Assembly (NCBI GenBank): GCA_049611805.1
Contig: JBMZAX010000003.1
Location: forward strand, 75,451 to 139,450
From: UBA7378 sp049611805
Lineage (GTDB): Bacteria > Pseudomonadota > Alphaproteobacteria > RS24
Direction: 5' to 3'
Length of the DNA stretch: 64,000 nt
This document shows positions 7,997-17,469 of the stretch, piece by piece (position 1 is the first letter of the stretch; every line of letters begins with the position of its first letter). The position numbers were made by a program, and so were the translations under genes. The notes under the pieces are model-generated. The model did not search any database. It saw only the letters and a list, made by a program, of their open reading frames with translations, and was not told the origin of the DNA.

Positions 7997-8785
7997 ATGA
8001 CCAAACAGGCAACCGACACAGACCCGCTGGTGATTGCGGGCCGCACGTTCTCCTCGCGGCTGATTATCGGCACGGGAAAATACAAAGATTATGCCGAAAA
8101 CGCCGCCGCCGCCGAGGCATCGGGTGCGGAAATCGTCACCGTGGCGGTCAGGCGGGTGAATTTGTCCGACCCCTCGGCGCCGATGCTGGTGGATTATGTG
8201 AGCCCGGAAAAATACACATTTTTGCCGAATACGGCGGGGTGCTTTACCGGTGAGGATGCCGTGCGCACCTTAAGGCTGGCGCGCGAGGCCGGCGGCTGGT
8301 CGCTGGTGAAATTGGAAGTTCTGGGCGATGAAAAAACGCTCTATCCGAATATGCCCGAAACCCTGCGCGCGGCTGAATTGCTGATAAGCGACGGTTTTGA
8401 GGTCATGGTCTATTGCAGTGACGACCCGATTATGGCGCGCGAGTTGGAAGATATTGGCTGTTGCGCCATCATGCCGCTCGGCGCGCCCATCGGGTCGGGG
8501 CTGGGCATTCAAAATCCGGTCAATATTCGCCTGATTGTTGAACAGGCCAAAGTGCCCGTGCTGGTCGATGCCGGGGTGGGCACGGCCTCCGACGCCGCCG
8601 TTGCCATGGAGCTTGGTTGCGACGGCGTGTTGATGAATACGGCGATTGCCGAAGCCAAAGACCCGCTGCAAATGGCGCGCGCCATGCGCCATGCGGTGAT
8701 TGCGGGGCGCGAGGCATATCTGGCCGGACGCATGGGCAAGCGGCTTTATGCCGACCCCAGTTCGCCGCTTGCCGGATTGATTTAA
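7997..8785 (+). CDS. thiG: Thiazole synthase ThiG
   Basis: Condenses deoxyxylulose 5-phosphate, ThiS thiocarboxylate and dehydroglycine into thiazole phosphate (thiamine synthesis). The 262-residue TIM-barrel protein shows RLIIGTGKYKDY near the N-terminus, the Schiff-base lysine K105 in WSLVKLEVLGD, AIMPLGAPIGSGLGIQNP, and the phosphate-binding VPVLVDAGVGTASDAAVAME. Length matches the family (about 255-265). The start is ATG 7997 just after thiS; an upstream start inside thiS is less likely. The stop overlaps the convergent DsbA-like gene by four bases. Confidence 0.95.
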   Translation: MTKQATDTDPLVIAGRTFSSRLIIGTGKYKDYAENAAAAEASGAEIVTVAVRRVNLSDPSAPMLVDYVSPEKYTFLPNTAGCFTGEDAVRTLRLAREAGGWSLVKLEVLGDEKTLYPNMPETLRAAELLISDGFEVMVYCSDDPIMARELEDIGCCAIMPLGAPIGSGLGIQNPVNIRLIVEQAKVPVLVDAGVGTASDAAVAMELGCDGVLMNTAIAEAKDPLQMARAMRHAVIAGREAYLAGRMGKRLYADPSSPLAGLI

Positions 8786-9525
8786 TTTGTGGTTTTGGCC
8801 TTGGGGCCCCGCGCCTCGGCGACAAGCTCGCGCAGGCGGTCTTCGGACAGCGCGCCGGGGTATATCTCGTCATTGATGACAAAAGCCGGTGTGCCGTTAA
8901 TGCCGAGCGCGCCGGCGAGTGCCTGGGTGCGGTCAATGGTTTGCGAAATGGTAGCGTCGGCGGCGCGCGATTTGACGGCCTCGACATCAACCCCGATTTC
9001 TTTCAGCGTGCGCTCCAGCAAGGCCGGATTAACGCTACCCCGACTGCTCATCAATTTGGAGTGATAGGTTAGAAATTTAAGCTGTTCGTCAAGCGCCAGC
9101 GCATAGCTGGCCGCGGTGCGCGAGTTGTCGCTCAAAATCGGAAATTCCTTGAAGACGACGCGCACATCGTCATTTTCTTCGACGATTTTCATCAATGACG
9201 GAAATACCCGTTTGCAATAGCCGCAATTATAATCGAAGAACTCAACAATCGTGACGGAGGCGTTTTTCGGCCCCAGCGTGAAATCGCTGCCGCTATTATA
9301 TAATTCATCGGCATTGTCGAGAACGGACTGGCGCTGCCGCTTGGCTTCCTCCGTCGCATAATATTCCTGCAAATTGTCAAGCGCGCGTGCCAGCACGTCG
9401 GGGTTCTGCATCAGGTATTTTTCGATCTTTTTTTCAAAAGCCTCATCGGCCAGAACTTCATTGGTCAGTATCGGCGCGGCAAATATTGCGAGCAGGGAAC
9501 TTATAATCAGGCATTTTCTTATCAT
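8782..9525 (-). CDS. Periplasmic DsbA-family thiol oxidoreductase
   Basis: A 247-residue exported thioredoxin-fold protein. The signal peptide is residues 1-28 (CLIISSLLAIFAAPIL, cleaved near VLADEA). A helical N-terminal segment with KKIEKYLMQNPDVLARAL (about 30-75) resembles the trimerisation region of ScsC/Com1-type proteins. The thioredoxin domain follows, with active site C101-G-Y-C104 and the cis-proline loop GTPAFVIN. It probably makes or isomerises disulfides in exported proteins. The start is ATG 9525 with AGGAG seven bases upstream; the longer frame is not supported. It lies eight bases after the M48 protease gene, so the two are probably co-transcribed. Confidence 0.9.
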   Translation of the reverse strand: MIRKCLIISSLLAIFAAPILTNEVLADEAFEKKIEKYLMQNPDVLARALDNLQEYYATEEAKRQRQSVLDNADELYNSGSDFTLGPKNASVTIVEFFDYNCGYCKRVFPSLMKIVEENDDVRVVFKEFPILSDNSRTAASYALALDEQLKFLTYHSKLMSSRGSVNPALLERTLKEIGVDVEAVKSRAADATISQTIDRTQALAGALGINGTPAFVINDEIYPGALSEDRLRELVAEARGPKAKTTN

Positions 9526-9533
9526 TTTATCTC

Positions 9534-10883
9534 CTAACGGCCTGCGCCACGGGCGCGGGCAATTTCCAGAATATCCGTTGTCCGGATTTTTTCGGGCGAC
9601 CCGTCGGGCAACCCTTTTATCGCACGTCTGGCATGCTTTAACGCTTCCGGCCGGCCCAAAAGGGCGAAATACTCGGCCAACGCCCATTCAGCATAAGCCA
9701 CACGCTGCATCTGGCCGAATGCTTTGGAAAGCTGAAAATATGCTGTTGTATTGGCCGAATCAAGCCGCAAAGCCTTGCGCAGGTTGTTTTCTGCCGCAAG
9801 GTTGAATTTTTGCGACACCTCGCCACCGCTTTCGGCAATGCTCAGCTGGGTTGTTGCCAGACCGATCAAAAGCAAAGGTTGGTCGGGGGCAAGTTCCACT
9901 GATTTTTCATAAGCCGCCAAGCCGTTGGCGGCGCGCCCGGCTTCGTAATTCACCTGCCCTTTGAGTTCGTGAAACCAGGGCGAGTTGGGCGACTGGGCAA
10001 TCAGTGCATCAATTTCGCGCAAAGCCGTATCAAGCTGGCCCTGTCGGTGCAGGGCAATGGCGCGGGCATAACGCGAGGGCATATCGGTATTTTTGCTCGG
10101 ATAACGGCGCAGCGTGGTCGACGGATGGTCAAGAAACCCCCTGATTTTGGCTTGCGCCATTTTATGGCGATGGCGCATCTCGGCACTGTCTTCGACATCA
10201 CGATAAGCCGAAAGCTCGGCCCCGCGTGTGAAGCTGGCAACGCGCTCACGCGACAGCGGGTGGGAACGGATATAAGGGTCTTGGCTGACCTCGGAGAGAA
10301 TTTCCTGGTCTGCCAGCATGTCCATCATGCGGATAATGCCGTTGGGAGATTGGCCCGTATCTTCCAAAAGCCGCAGGGCAATCACATCGGCGCTCGATTC
10401 CTGCGCGCGGTTGAAAGACAAAAACTTGCGCTGCACAACATGCTGGCCGCCGGTGATAAGCGCCAGCCCGACATCCGGCGCCCCCGCCAGCACTGAGCCG
10501 AGCCCCAAAATTGTTGCAACCAGCGCCGGGCGTTGGGCTTCGTTAATGGCACCGGCCTTGCGCGACAGGTGGCCGCCGACAATATGGCCGATCTCATGCG
10601 CGATGACGCCGATCACCATATTCGGGTCTTCGGATTCGAGAATGAGGCCAGTGTGGAAATAAATATTCTGCCCATTGGCGACAAATGCGTTAAGCGACTT
10701 ATTGTTGATAAGCGCAATGCCGACCGTATTCGGGTTCAACCCCGCGGCGAGAAAAAGCGGACGGCTGTAATCGGCCAGCAGGTTTTCAATCTCGGCATCG
10801 CGAATAAAGCCGCTCGCATGTGCTGTGGGATTGAAAACCACAATCCCGATAAACACCAAAAGCAGACGAAATAATCGCATCAT
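9534..10883 (-). CDS. M48 family metalloprotease with TPR region (BepA-like)
   Basis: A 449-residue exported protease. A signal peptide ends near AHASG (residue 24). The peptidase M48 domain (about 55-240) has the zinc motif H96-E-I-G-H100 and the third ligand in AQESSADVIALRLL. The C-terminal half (about 265-445) consists of helical TPR-like repeats (GQLDTALREIDALIAQSP; AAYEKSVELAPDQPLLLIG). This architecture is that of BepA/YfgC, which degrades or helps assemble stalled outer-membrane proteins such as LptD. The downstream DsbA-like gene fits, since both act on envelope protein folding. The second Met (10880) is an alternative start. Confidence 0.92.
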   Translation of the reverse strand: MMRLFRLLLVFIGIVVFNPTAHASGFIRDAEIENLLADYSRPLFLAAGLNPNTVGIALINNKSLNAFVANGQNIYFHTGLILESEDPNMVIGVIAHEIGHIVGGHLSRKAGAINEAQRPALVATILGLGSVLAGAPDVGLALITGGQHVVQRKFLSFNRAQESSADVIALRLLEDTGQSPNGIIRMMDMLADQEILSEVSQDPYIRSHPLSRERVASFTRGAELSAYRDVEDSAEMRHRHKMAQAKIRGFLDHPSTTLRRYPSKNTDMPSRYARAIALHRQGQLDTALREIDALIAQSPNSPWFHELKGQVNYEAGRAANGLAAYEKSVELAPDQPLLLIGLATTQLSIAESGGEVSQKFNLAAENNLRKALRLDSANTTAYFQLSKAFGQMQRVAYAEWALAEYFALLGRPEALKHARRAIKGLPDGSPEKIRTTDILEIARARGAGR

Positions 10884-10993
10884 TCAAATCCCGGATTTGG
10901 TCCCAGCTGATCTCCCATATTTGTCGCCATTGATTGTGGCAATATTATGGGGTGCGCGGGTCATGCAAGGCATGACACGACATTGCAGGAAAT

Positions 10994-13258
10994 TCAGGAA
11001 CGACGCCACCAGCCTTTGCGGGCGGGCCCGGCCTCCGCATCATCGGAGGTGTCGTCAGAGGTGTCGTTGATGGCTTCACGCGCGCCCTCGTTAACGGCCA
11101 TTTCCACCACGGTATCGGTGTTTTCATCCGCAGCCGCACTATCATCGGCGCTATCATCAGCCTTGCTTTCAGCGTCCGCTGCGTCCATTTCAACCGGTGC
11201 GGTCTCATCGCCCGTTTCGGCTTCGGTTACTGCGTCACTCTCTGCGTCACTCTCTGCTTCTGAGGCAATCGCATCGGCACTATTTTCATCTGAATTTTCA
11301 TCTGAAGCTGTAGCCTCGCCATCCTCGCTCCGCCGCCGACGTCGTCCACCGCGCCGCCCGCGCCGACGCCGACGCTTGGTTTTGCCTTCGTCACCATCTT
11401 CACTGTCGGCGGTCGCCCTATCGGTCTCTTCACCGGTTTCTTCCCCATCTTCGGCCACCGGTTCTTCACTGCGTTCCTGCTGTGCCTTGTTGGTCCGGCG
11501 GCGGTTGCGCTTGGGTTTTGCGGCAGCCGCATCATCGGCCAGCGCCGCCGGATCGCCCTCCATGCGCATGGTGCCTTCGCTTTCGGTCTGGTCGGGCAGG
11601 GTGAAGGCCATTTCCATGGCGGTCAGGTCGCGGTCGGCCTGAACCATCACGCGCAGGCCCGACTGCGTTTCAATATCGAGAAGCTGTGTGCGTTTATTGT
11701 TCAGGAGATAGGTCGCCACATCTTCGGGCACATGAACGCTCAACACGCCCTCGCTGTATTTGCCGACGCGCTCGTCGATCTGACGCAACACATGCAGCGC
11801 CCGACTTTCAACCGAACGCAACATGCCGGAGCCATTGCAATGCGGGCAGGTTTCGGAACTGCCTTCCAAAACGCCGGAGCGCATGCGTTGGCGCGACATT
11901 TCAAGCAGCCCGAAACTGCTGATGCGCCCCACCTGAATGCGCGCGCGGTCTATTTTCAGCGCTTCTTTCAGGCGTTTTTCGACGGCGCGATTATTGCGGC
12001 CCTCATCCATATCGATGAAGTCGATAACCAGCAGCCCCGCCAAATCGCGCAAGCGCGCTTGGCGCGCAACTTCCGTTGCAGCTTCGAGATTGGTTGCAAG
12101 GGCGGTTTTCTCCACCGAATATTCGCGCGTGGATTTGCCCGAATTCACGTCGACCGCCACCAGCGCTTCGGTCTGGTTAATCACCAGATAGCCGCCGGAC
12201 GGCAGTGTCACCACCGGATTGAACATGGCGGCCAGCTTGTCTTCCACCGATGTCTGGCGGAACAGCGCATCCGTATCCGTGTGCTGTTTGACCTTTCGTG
12301 CATGGCTGGGCATAAGCAGTTTCATATAGCTGCGCGCCAGCTTGTAACCGTCAGCCCCGCTGACGACAACTTCTTCAAAATCCTTGCTGTAAATATCGCG
12401 GATACATCGCTGGATGAGGTTGCCCTCTTCATAAACCAATGCCGGCGCAGAGCTGTTAACCGTAATCTCGCGCACATTTTCCCAAAGCCGCCACAAATAT
12501 TGCCAGTCACGCCGGATTTCGGCCAGCGTGCGCTGTGCGCCTGCGGTGCGAACAATCAGCCCCATGCCGTCGGGCACATCCAGCTTTCCGACGATGGTTT
12601 TCAGTTTTTTGCGGTCTGTCGCATTGTTAATCTTGCGGGAAATGCCGCCACCGCGTGCGGTGTTGGGCATCAGCACACAATAGCGTCCGGCAAGCGACAA
12701 ATATGTGGTAAGCGCAGCACCCTTATTGCCGCGCTCTTCTTTCAGCACCTGCACAAGAATGATTTGGCGCCGCTTGATGACTTCCTGAATTTTATATTTG
12801 CGATAAAGCGCGCGCCGGCTCAGCGGCGTTGAGGCTTCTTCATGTGCGTCACCGCCGACATCTTCAACATCACCGGCTTCGCCATTTTCCTCATTGTCTT
12901 CACCGTTTTCGCCGCCCTCACTGTCGCCATCTTCCGTCTCGGCATCGTGCGAGGCGGCATTTTCGCGGTCTTCTTCGGCTTGCTCGCGCAGCAATTCCTC
13001 ACGGTCGCTGACCGGGATTTGATAATAATCGGGGTGAATTTCGTTAAAGGCGAGGAAACCGTGCCGGTTGCCGCCATATTCCACAAAAGCCGCCTGTAGC
13101 GACGGCTCAACGCGGGTTACTTTTGCCAGATATATATTGCCGCGCAGGGGGGACTTTGCGCTGGATTCAAAATCAAATTCGTCGATCTGATTGTTGTTCA
13201 AAACCACCACACGGGTTTCTTCCGGGTGGACGGCATCGATAAGCATACGTTTTGTCAT
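10994..13258 (-). CDS. rne: Ribonuclease E/G family endonuclease
   Basis: Main mRNA-decay and rRNA/tRNA-processing endonuclease, likely the degradosome scaffold. The 754-residue product has an S1 domain at the N-terminus (RGNIYLAKVTRVEPSLQAAFV). A strongly acidic insertion splits that domain (about residues 85-130), as is usual in Alphaproteobacteria. The catalytic region includes LVAVDVNSGKSTREY and LAGLLVIDFIDMDEGRNNR, and the Zn-link is CPHCNGSG. The C-terminal tail (from about 545) is low-complexity, with an arginine-rich block (KTKRRRRRGRRGGRRRRR) between acidic stretches; it probably binds RNA and partners. The start is ATG 13258 (MTKRMLID) with GGAG seven bases upstream; the longer frame is rejected. 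A 412-base leader region separates it from the divergent amidase. Confidence 0.96.
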   Translation of the reverse strand: MTKRMLIDAVHPEETRVVVLNNNQIDEFDFESSAKSPLRGNIYLAKVTRVEPSLQAAFVEYGGNRHGFLAFNEIHPDYYQIPVSDREELLREQAEEDRENAASHDAETEDGDSEGGENGEDNEENGEAGDVEDVGGDAHEEASTPLSRRALYRKYKIQEVIKRRQIILVQVLKEERGNKGAALTTYLSLAGRYCVLMPNTARGGGISRKINNATDRKKLKTIVGKLDVPDGMGLIVRTAGAQRTLAEIRRDWQYLWRLWENVREITVNSSAPALVYEEGNLIQRCIRDIYSKDFEEVVVSGADGYKLARSYMKLLMPSHARKVKQHTDTDALFRQTSVEDKLAAMFNPVVTLPSGGYLVINQTEALVAVDVNSGKSTREYSVEKTALATNLEAATEVARQARLRDLAGLLVIDFIDMDEGRNNRAVEKRLKEALKIDRARIQVGRISSFGLLEMSRQRMRSGVLEGSSETCPHCNGSGMLRSVESRALHVLRQIDERVGKYSEGVLSVHVPEDVATYLLNNKRTQLLDIETQSGLRVMVQADRDLTAMEMAFTLPDQTESEGTMRMEGDPAALADDAAAAKPKRNRRRTNKAQQERSEEPVAEDGEETGEETDRATADSEDGDEGKTKRRRRRGRRGGRRRRRSEDGEATASDENSDENSADAIASEAESDAESDAVTEAETGDETAPVEMDAADAESKADDSADDSAAADENTDTVVEMAVNEGAREAINDTSDDTSDDAEAGPARKGWWRRS

Positions 13259-13670
13259 AAAAATCTCCGGGGGCACCGCGGCGCACTGGCTTGCAAGAGC
13301 CGTGGTCAACGTCGATGCCAAAAAAATTGGGTCGGTACAAAGAGGCGTGGCTACGCCGCAAATCATCCGGCGCGTCCGAAAAACTCGGTGCAGCGTGAAT
13401 TAAATTCAGAGGGGATATGCCGGGAGCAGCCAAAATGTTTTTCTCTCTGTTGTCTGATGCGCTGCGGTTTTTTGCCTCGCGCGCTGATGAAATCAGCGAA
13501 TCGGCAGGCAGATTTACGCGAAGCGCATGTTGGTCGTTGTATAGGGCGAACGGGGGGATTGCAAGTTGATTGTCTTCGCGGTGGCGACCGCAGTTATCGC
13601 AATTTCGCCCGCCAAGGGTTATATTGCGAGTCGTAATGACGTTTTCGACAAACGTGAATACGAGGTTTTC
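13259..13670. promoter_or_regulatory. Divergent intergenic region between rne and the amidase; two hairpins
   Basis: 412 bases with no convincing gene (short frames only). Two dyads stand out. CGCTGAT and ATCAGCG form a perfect 7-bp stem with a GAA triloop at 13482-13498. CAC-T-GGCT and AGCC-GTG form a bulged 7-bp stem at 13284-13304, close to the rne ribosome-binding site. In E. coli the rne leader carries hairpins through which RNase E limits its own synthesis; a similar role here is inference. I could not assign promoter boxes with confidence. GAGG before the amidase ATG is at 13662. Confidence 0.5.
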
Positions 13671-14894
13671 ATGCGCCTGACACTGGTTTTTCGCTGGTTT
13701 TTGTTGCTGGGGCTGGCATTGGGGGTGATGCCGGCCGGCGTCGGCTCGGCGTCGGCCAATGATGCGCGCGTGCAAAATATCCGCCTCGGTGCCTCGGAAG
13801 GGGCCACGCGCCTGGTGCTGGAAATGTCCGAACGCGTTGATTTTAAGGTGTTTTCCCTTGATACGCCGCGCCGCATTGTGGTCGATCTGCCTTCGCTGGA
13901 CTGGCCGGATGTCAATGCAAGCCCTGACCCGAAGGGGCTTATCAGCGGTCTGCGCTTCGGGCAATTCACGGCGACGCAATCGCGTCTGGTTATTGATTTG
14001 AACACGCCGGCGATTGTATCGCGCAGTTTTGTGCTGGATCCGGCGTCCGGTTTTCCGCATCGGCTGGTCGTTGATTTGAAAGCCTCCAGTGCCGAGAGTT
14101 TCACCAAACAGGTTGCAGCAGACAGGGCGGCCAAGCGCGCCACAGCCCCTGCGCCCAGCGCGCCGCCGGTCATCTCGCAAGCGCCGCGCAAACCAAACCG
14201 CAAGCCCGTTGTGGTCGTTGACGCCGGACATGGCGGCGTCGACCCCGGTGCAAGCGGCCGCAAAGCGCGCGAAAAGCAGGTGACGCTGGCGTTTTCCAAG
14301 GAATTGGCGCGGCAATTGCGCAATACCGGCAAATATGACGTTTATCTGACGCGCAGCCGCGATATTTACATACCCCTGCGCCAGCGCGTGAATATTGCGC
14401 GCAAACATCAGGCCGATTTGTTCATATCCATTCATGCCGATGCGATTAAGCGAAAAAACGTGCGCGGCATGTCGATTTATACGCTTTCCGAAACGGCTTC
14501 CGACAAAGAAGCGGAGGCGCTGGCGCGAAAAGAAAACCGCTCCGACATTATCGTCGGCATTGATTTTGACGACCAGCCGCCGGAAGTTGCCGATATTCTG
14601 ATCGATCTGGCCCAGCGCGAAACCAAAAACCTGTCGGTCAAATTCGCCAATCTGGTGGTGAAAAACGCCCGTGGCACCACCCGCCTGTTGGAGCGAACCC
14701 ACAGATTTGCCGGATTTCGCGTGTTGAAAGCACCGGATGTGCCATCCGTGCTGATTGAATTGGGGTTTTTGACCAATCGCAGCGACGAAAAACAGCTGGT
14801 TTCGGCCAGTTGGCGGCGTAAAATTGCCAAATCACTGGTTAAATCGGTGAATGGGTTCTTTTCATCCAGTCAACAGGCGCGTATGACTCAATAA
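13671..14894 (+). CDS. amiC: N-acetylmuramoyl-L-alanine amidase with AMIN domain
   Basis: Cleaves the amide bond between MurNAc and the stem peptide, separating daughter cells during division (periplasm). The 407-residue product has a signal sequence (residues 1-30), an AMIN targeting domain (about 33-135) with IRLGASEGATRLVLEMSERV, a variable linker (about 140-180) and an Amidase_3 domain (about 182-395). Zinc and catalytic residues lie in VVDAGHGGVDPGASG, LFISIHADA and SVLIELGFLTN. The start is ATG 13671 (MRLTLVF) with GAGG five bases upstream; an in-frame extension upstream lacks support. It sits 69 bases before mrcA, a common pairing of cell-wall genes. Confidence 0.94.
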   Translation: MRLTLVFRWFLLLGLALGVMPAGVGSASANDARVQNIRLGASEGATRLVLEMSERVDFKVFSLDTPRRIVVDLPSLDWPDVNASPDPKGLISGLRFGQFTATQSRLVIDLNTPAIVSRSFVLDPASGFPHRLVVDLKASSAESFTKQVAADRAAKRATAPAPSAPPVISQAPRKPNRKPVVVVDAGHGGVDPGASGRKAREKQVTLAFSKELARQLRNTGKYDVYLTRSRDIYIPLRQRVNIARKHQADLFISIHADAIKRKNVRGMSIYTLSETASDKEAEALARKENRSDIIVGIDFDDQPPEVADILIDLAQRETKNLSVKFANLVVKNARGTTRLLERTHRFAGFRVLKAPDVPSVLIELGFLTNRSDEKQLVSASWRRKIAKSLVKSVNGFFSSSQQARMTQ

Positions 14895-14963
14895 CAGCGC
14901 TGACAAACTGTTGCCGCATTTTTTGCTTATGTTGTTGCTTGTCCAGTAAAGGGAACGGACTGA

Positions 14964-17423
14964 ATGAGATTGTTGGGAAATTTGGCCGGTGTTTTTGCAA
15001 CGCTTGGCGCGGTGGCGCTTCTGGCGCTGGTGCTTTCCCTGTGGCGCATCAGCAGCGGGTTGCCGAATTACGAGCATCTGGCAAATTACACCCCGCCGGT
15101 TATGAGCCGCGTACATGCCGGCGACGGTAGCCTGATTGCCGAATATGCGCAGGAACGGCGTCTGTTCGTGCCGATTGATGTGGTGCCCGAACACGTCATC
15201 AACGCATTTTTGGCCGCCGAAGACAAAAATTTCTATGACCATATCGGTATTGATTTCATCGGCATTGCGCGTGCGGTGTTTCAAAATGTGCTGAATGTGG
15301 CTTCCGGCAAGCGGCTGGAGGGCGCCTCAACCATCACGCAACAGGTCGCCAAAAACTTTCTGCTGAGTTCCGATGTGACGCTGGAGCGCAAGCTGAAGGA
15401 GGCCGTGCTTGCCTTGCGTCTGGAGCGCACCTTCAACAAGCGGCAATTGCTTGAGCTTTATCTGAACGAGATTTATCTGGGGCTCGGCAGTTACGGTGTG
15501 GCGGCAGCCGCGCTGAATTATTTCGACAAGCCTTTGAGTGAACTTTCACTTGAGGAGGCGGCCTATCTTGCGGCTTTGCCCAAGGCGCCGAACAATTACC
15601 ACCCGTTCCGCAAACGCGCCCGCGCGCTGGCACGGCGCAATTGGGTGCTGGGTCGCATGGCCTCAAACGGCTTCATCTCCGACTATGAAGAGCGGCTGGC
15701 GCGCGCTCAAGACCTTGTGGTGACCGACCGTCCGGTGGGCGTTCAGCGTATTGCGGCGGAGCATTTTGCCGAAGAGGTGCGCCGGCGCGTCTATGATATT
15801 TACGGCGAAAAGAAACTTTATGGTGGTGGGCTTTCCATTCGCTCGACCCTGAACACGGATTTTCAAACCTATGCCCAGCGCGCCTTGCGCACGGGCCTGC
15901 GCGACTATGACCGGCGCAACGGATATCGCGGGCCGGTGGCAAAACTCGAAACGCTGGAAGGCTGGTGGGACGAGATTGTGAAGATTGAAAGCCCGTCGGA
16001 TTTGCGCCCGTGGCGTTTGGCGGTCGTTTTGTCGGCAGATGCCAATGAAGCATCCATCGGCTTGCGCCCGCGCATGACCCGCGCGCGCCGATTTGAAGAA
16101 TCCGTCGATGTCGGTCGCCTCACGCTGGATGCCGTTTCATGGGCACGCGCTGCGCCAAATGCCGAAAACGGCTATCGCCAAATCGGGCCCAAAATTTCCC
16201 GCGTCGATCAGGTGCTTTCGGTTGGCGATATTGTGTGGGTGGCACCGGCAGGTGCGCCGGGCGCGTACAGGCTTGAGCAAATGCCGGAGGTGAACGGCGC
16301 GATTGTTGCGCTCGACCCGCATACGGGCCGCGTGCTTGCCATGGTCGGCGGTTTCAGCTTTGGTGCCAGCGAGTTCAACAGGGCGACACAGGCCAATCGC
16401 CAGCCGGGCTCGGCCTTCAAACCGTTTGTTTATGCCGCCGCCCTCGACAGCGGTTTCACGCCGGCCAGTCTGGTGCTGGATGCGCCTTTCGTGATGGAAC
16501 AGGGCAATGATAAGGGCTTGTGGAAGCCGGAAAACTACGCGCGCCGGTTTTACGGTCTGTCGACCTTGCGGCTCGGCATGGAAAAAAGCCGTAATCTGAT
16601 GACCGTGCGCATGGCGCAGGAAATCGGCATGAATAAAATTTCCGCCTATGCGCGGCGCTTCGACATCACCCCGAATATGCCGCGCGTGCTTGCCATGGCG
16701 CTGGGCGCCGGAGAGACAACGCTGATGCGCCTGACATCGGCCTATGCGATGCTGGTTAATGGCGGGCGCAAGATTGAACCGGTTTTCGTTGACCGTATTC
16801 AAGACCGCTATGGCACCACGCTCTACCGTCAGGACACGCGCCCCTGTATCGGCTGCAATGCCGACGTGTGGGCTGACCAAATTCCGCCCGATTTGCCCGA
16901 CACGCGCGAAGAAGTGCTGTCGGCGCAAACGTCTTATCAGGTTGTTTCCATGCTCGAAGGTGTCGTCAAGCGCGGCACGGGCCGCCAAATTCATACGCTG
17001 GGCAAACCGCTGGCGGGCAAAACCGGCACCACCAATGACAACCGCGATGCCTGGTTTGTCGGCTTTTCGCCCGATTTGGCCGTCGGCGTATATGTCGGCT
17101 ATGACGACAACCGCTCGCTGGGCTCGAATGAAACGGGCGGGCGCGTTGCCGCTCCCATCTTCAGGGCTTTCATGAAATCTGCGCTTGAAAGCACCATGCC
17201 GCCGCCATTTCGCATTCCGCCGGCGGTCAGTCTGGTGCGTATCAATGCCAAAACCGGCAAGCTGGCAAGGCCGGTGGATGAAACCGTAATTCTGGAAGCC
17301 TTTAAAATCGGCACCGAGCCCTCGCGCAATTCCAAACAAGCCGTGGTGCGGGGCGCCGAACGCACCGGAAACCAGCGCGGGCAGGGCGCGACAGTGGGCG
17401 CGGGCACGGGCGGGCTTTACTAG
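14964..17423 (+). CDS. mrcA: Penicillin-binding protein 1A
   Basis: Bifunctional peptidoglycan synthase anchored in the inner membrane: glycan polymerisation and peptide cross-linking. The 819-residue product has one N-terminal transmembrane helix (about 8-28). The GT51 domain (about 50-230) shows AAEDKNFYDHIGID, EGASTITQQVAKNF, RKLKEAVLALRLER and LLELYLNEIYLG. An OB-like insertion follows, then the transpeptidase domain (about 430-760). The catalytic serine is S483 in PGS483AFK486, the second motif is SRN in EKSRNLMTVR, and the third is KTGTTND. Length is typical. It follows the amidase and precedes prfB. Confidence 0.96.
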   Translation: MRLLGNLAGVFATLGAVALLALVLSLWRISSGLPNYEHLANYTPPVMSRVHAGDGSLIAEYAQERRLFVPIDVVPEHVINAFLAAEDKNFYDHIGIDFIGIARAVFQNVLNVASGKRLEGASTITQQVAKNFLLSSDVTLERKLKEAVLALRLERTFNKRQLLELYLNEIYLGLGSYGVAAAALNYFDKPLSELSLEEAAYLAALPKAPNNYHPFRKRARALARRNWVLGRMASNGFISDYEERLARAQDLVVTDRPVGVQRIAAEHFAEEVRRRVYDIYGEKKLYGGGLSIRSTLNTDFQTYAQRALRTGLRDYDRRNGYRGPVAKLETLEGWWDEIVKIESPSDLRPWRLAVVLSADANEASIGLRPRMTRARRFEESVDVGRLTLDAVSWARAAPNAENGYRQIGPKISRVDQVLSVGDIVWVAPAGAPGAYRLEQMPEVNGAIVALDPHTGRVLAMVGGFSFGASEFNRATQANRQPGSAFKPFVYAAALDSGFTPASLVLDAPFVMEQGNDKGLWKPENYARRFYGLSTLRLGMEKSRNLMTVRMAQEIGMNKISAYARRFDITPNMPRVLAMALGAGETTLMRLTSAYAMLVNGGRKIEPVFVDRIQDRYGTTLYRQDTRPCIGCNADVWADQIPPDLPDTREEVLSAQTSYQVVSMLEGVVKRGTGRQIHTLGKPLAGKTGTTNDNRDAWFVGFSPDLAVGVYVGYDDNRSLGSNETGGRVAAPIFRAFMKSALESTMPPPFRIPPAVSLVRINAKTGKLARPVDETVILEAFKIGTEPSRNSKQAVVRGAERTGNQRGQGATVGAGTGGLY

Positions 17424-17469
17424 TCGCGCTGGGCCCCTTATCTTCCGAGCCATATTCACGGAGAGGCCA

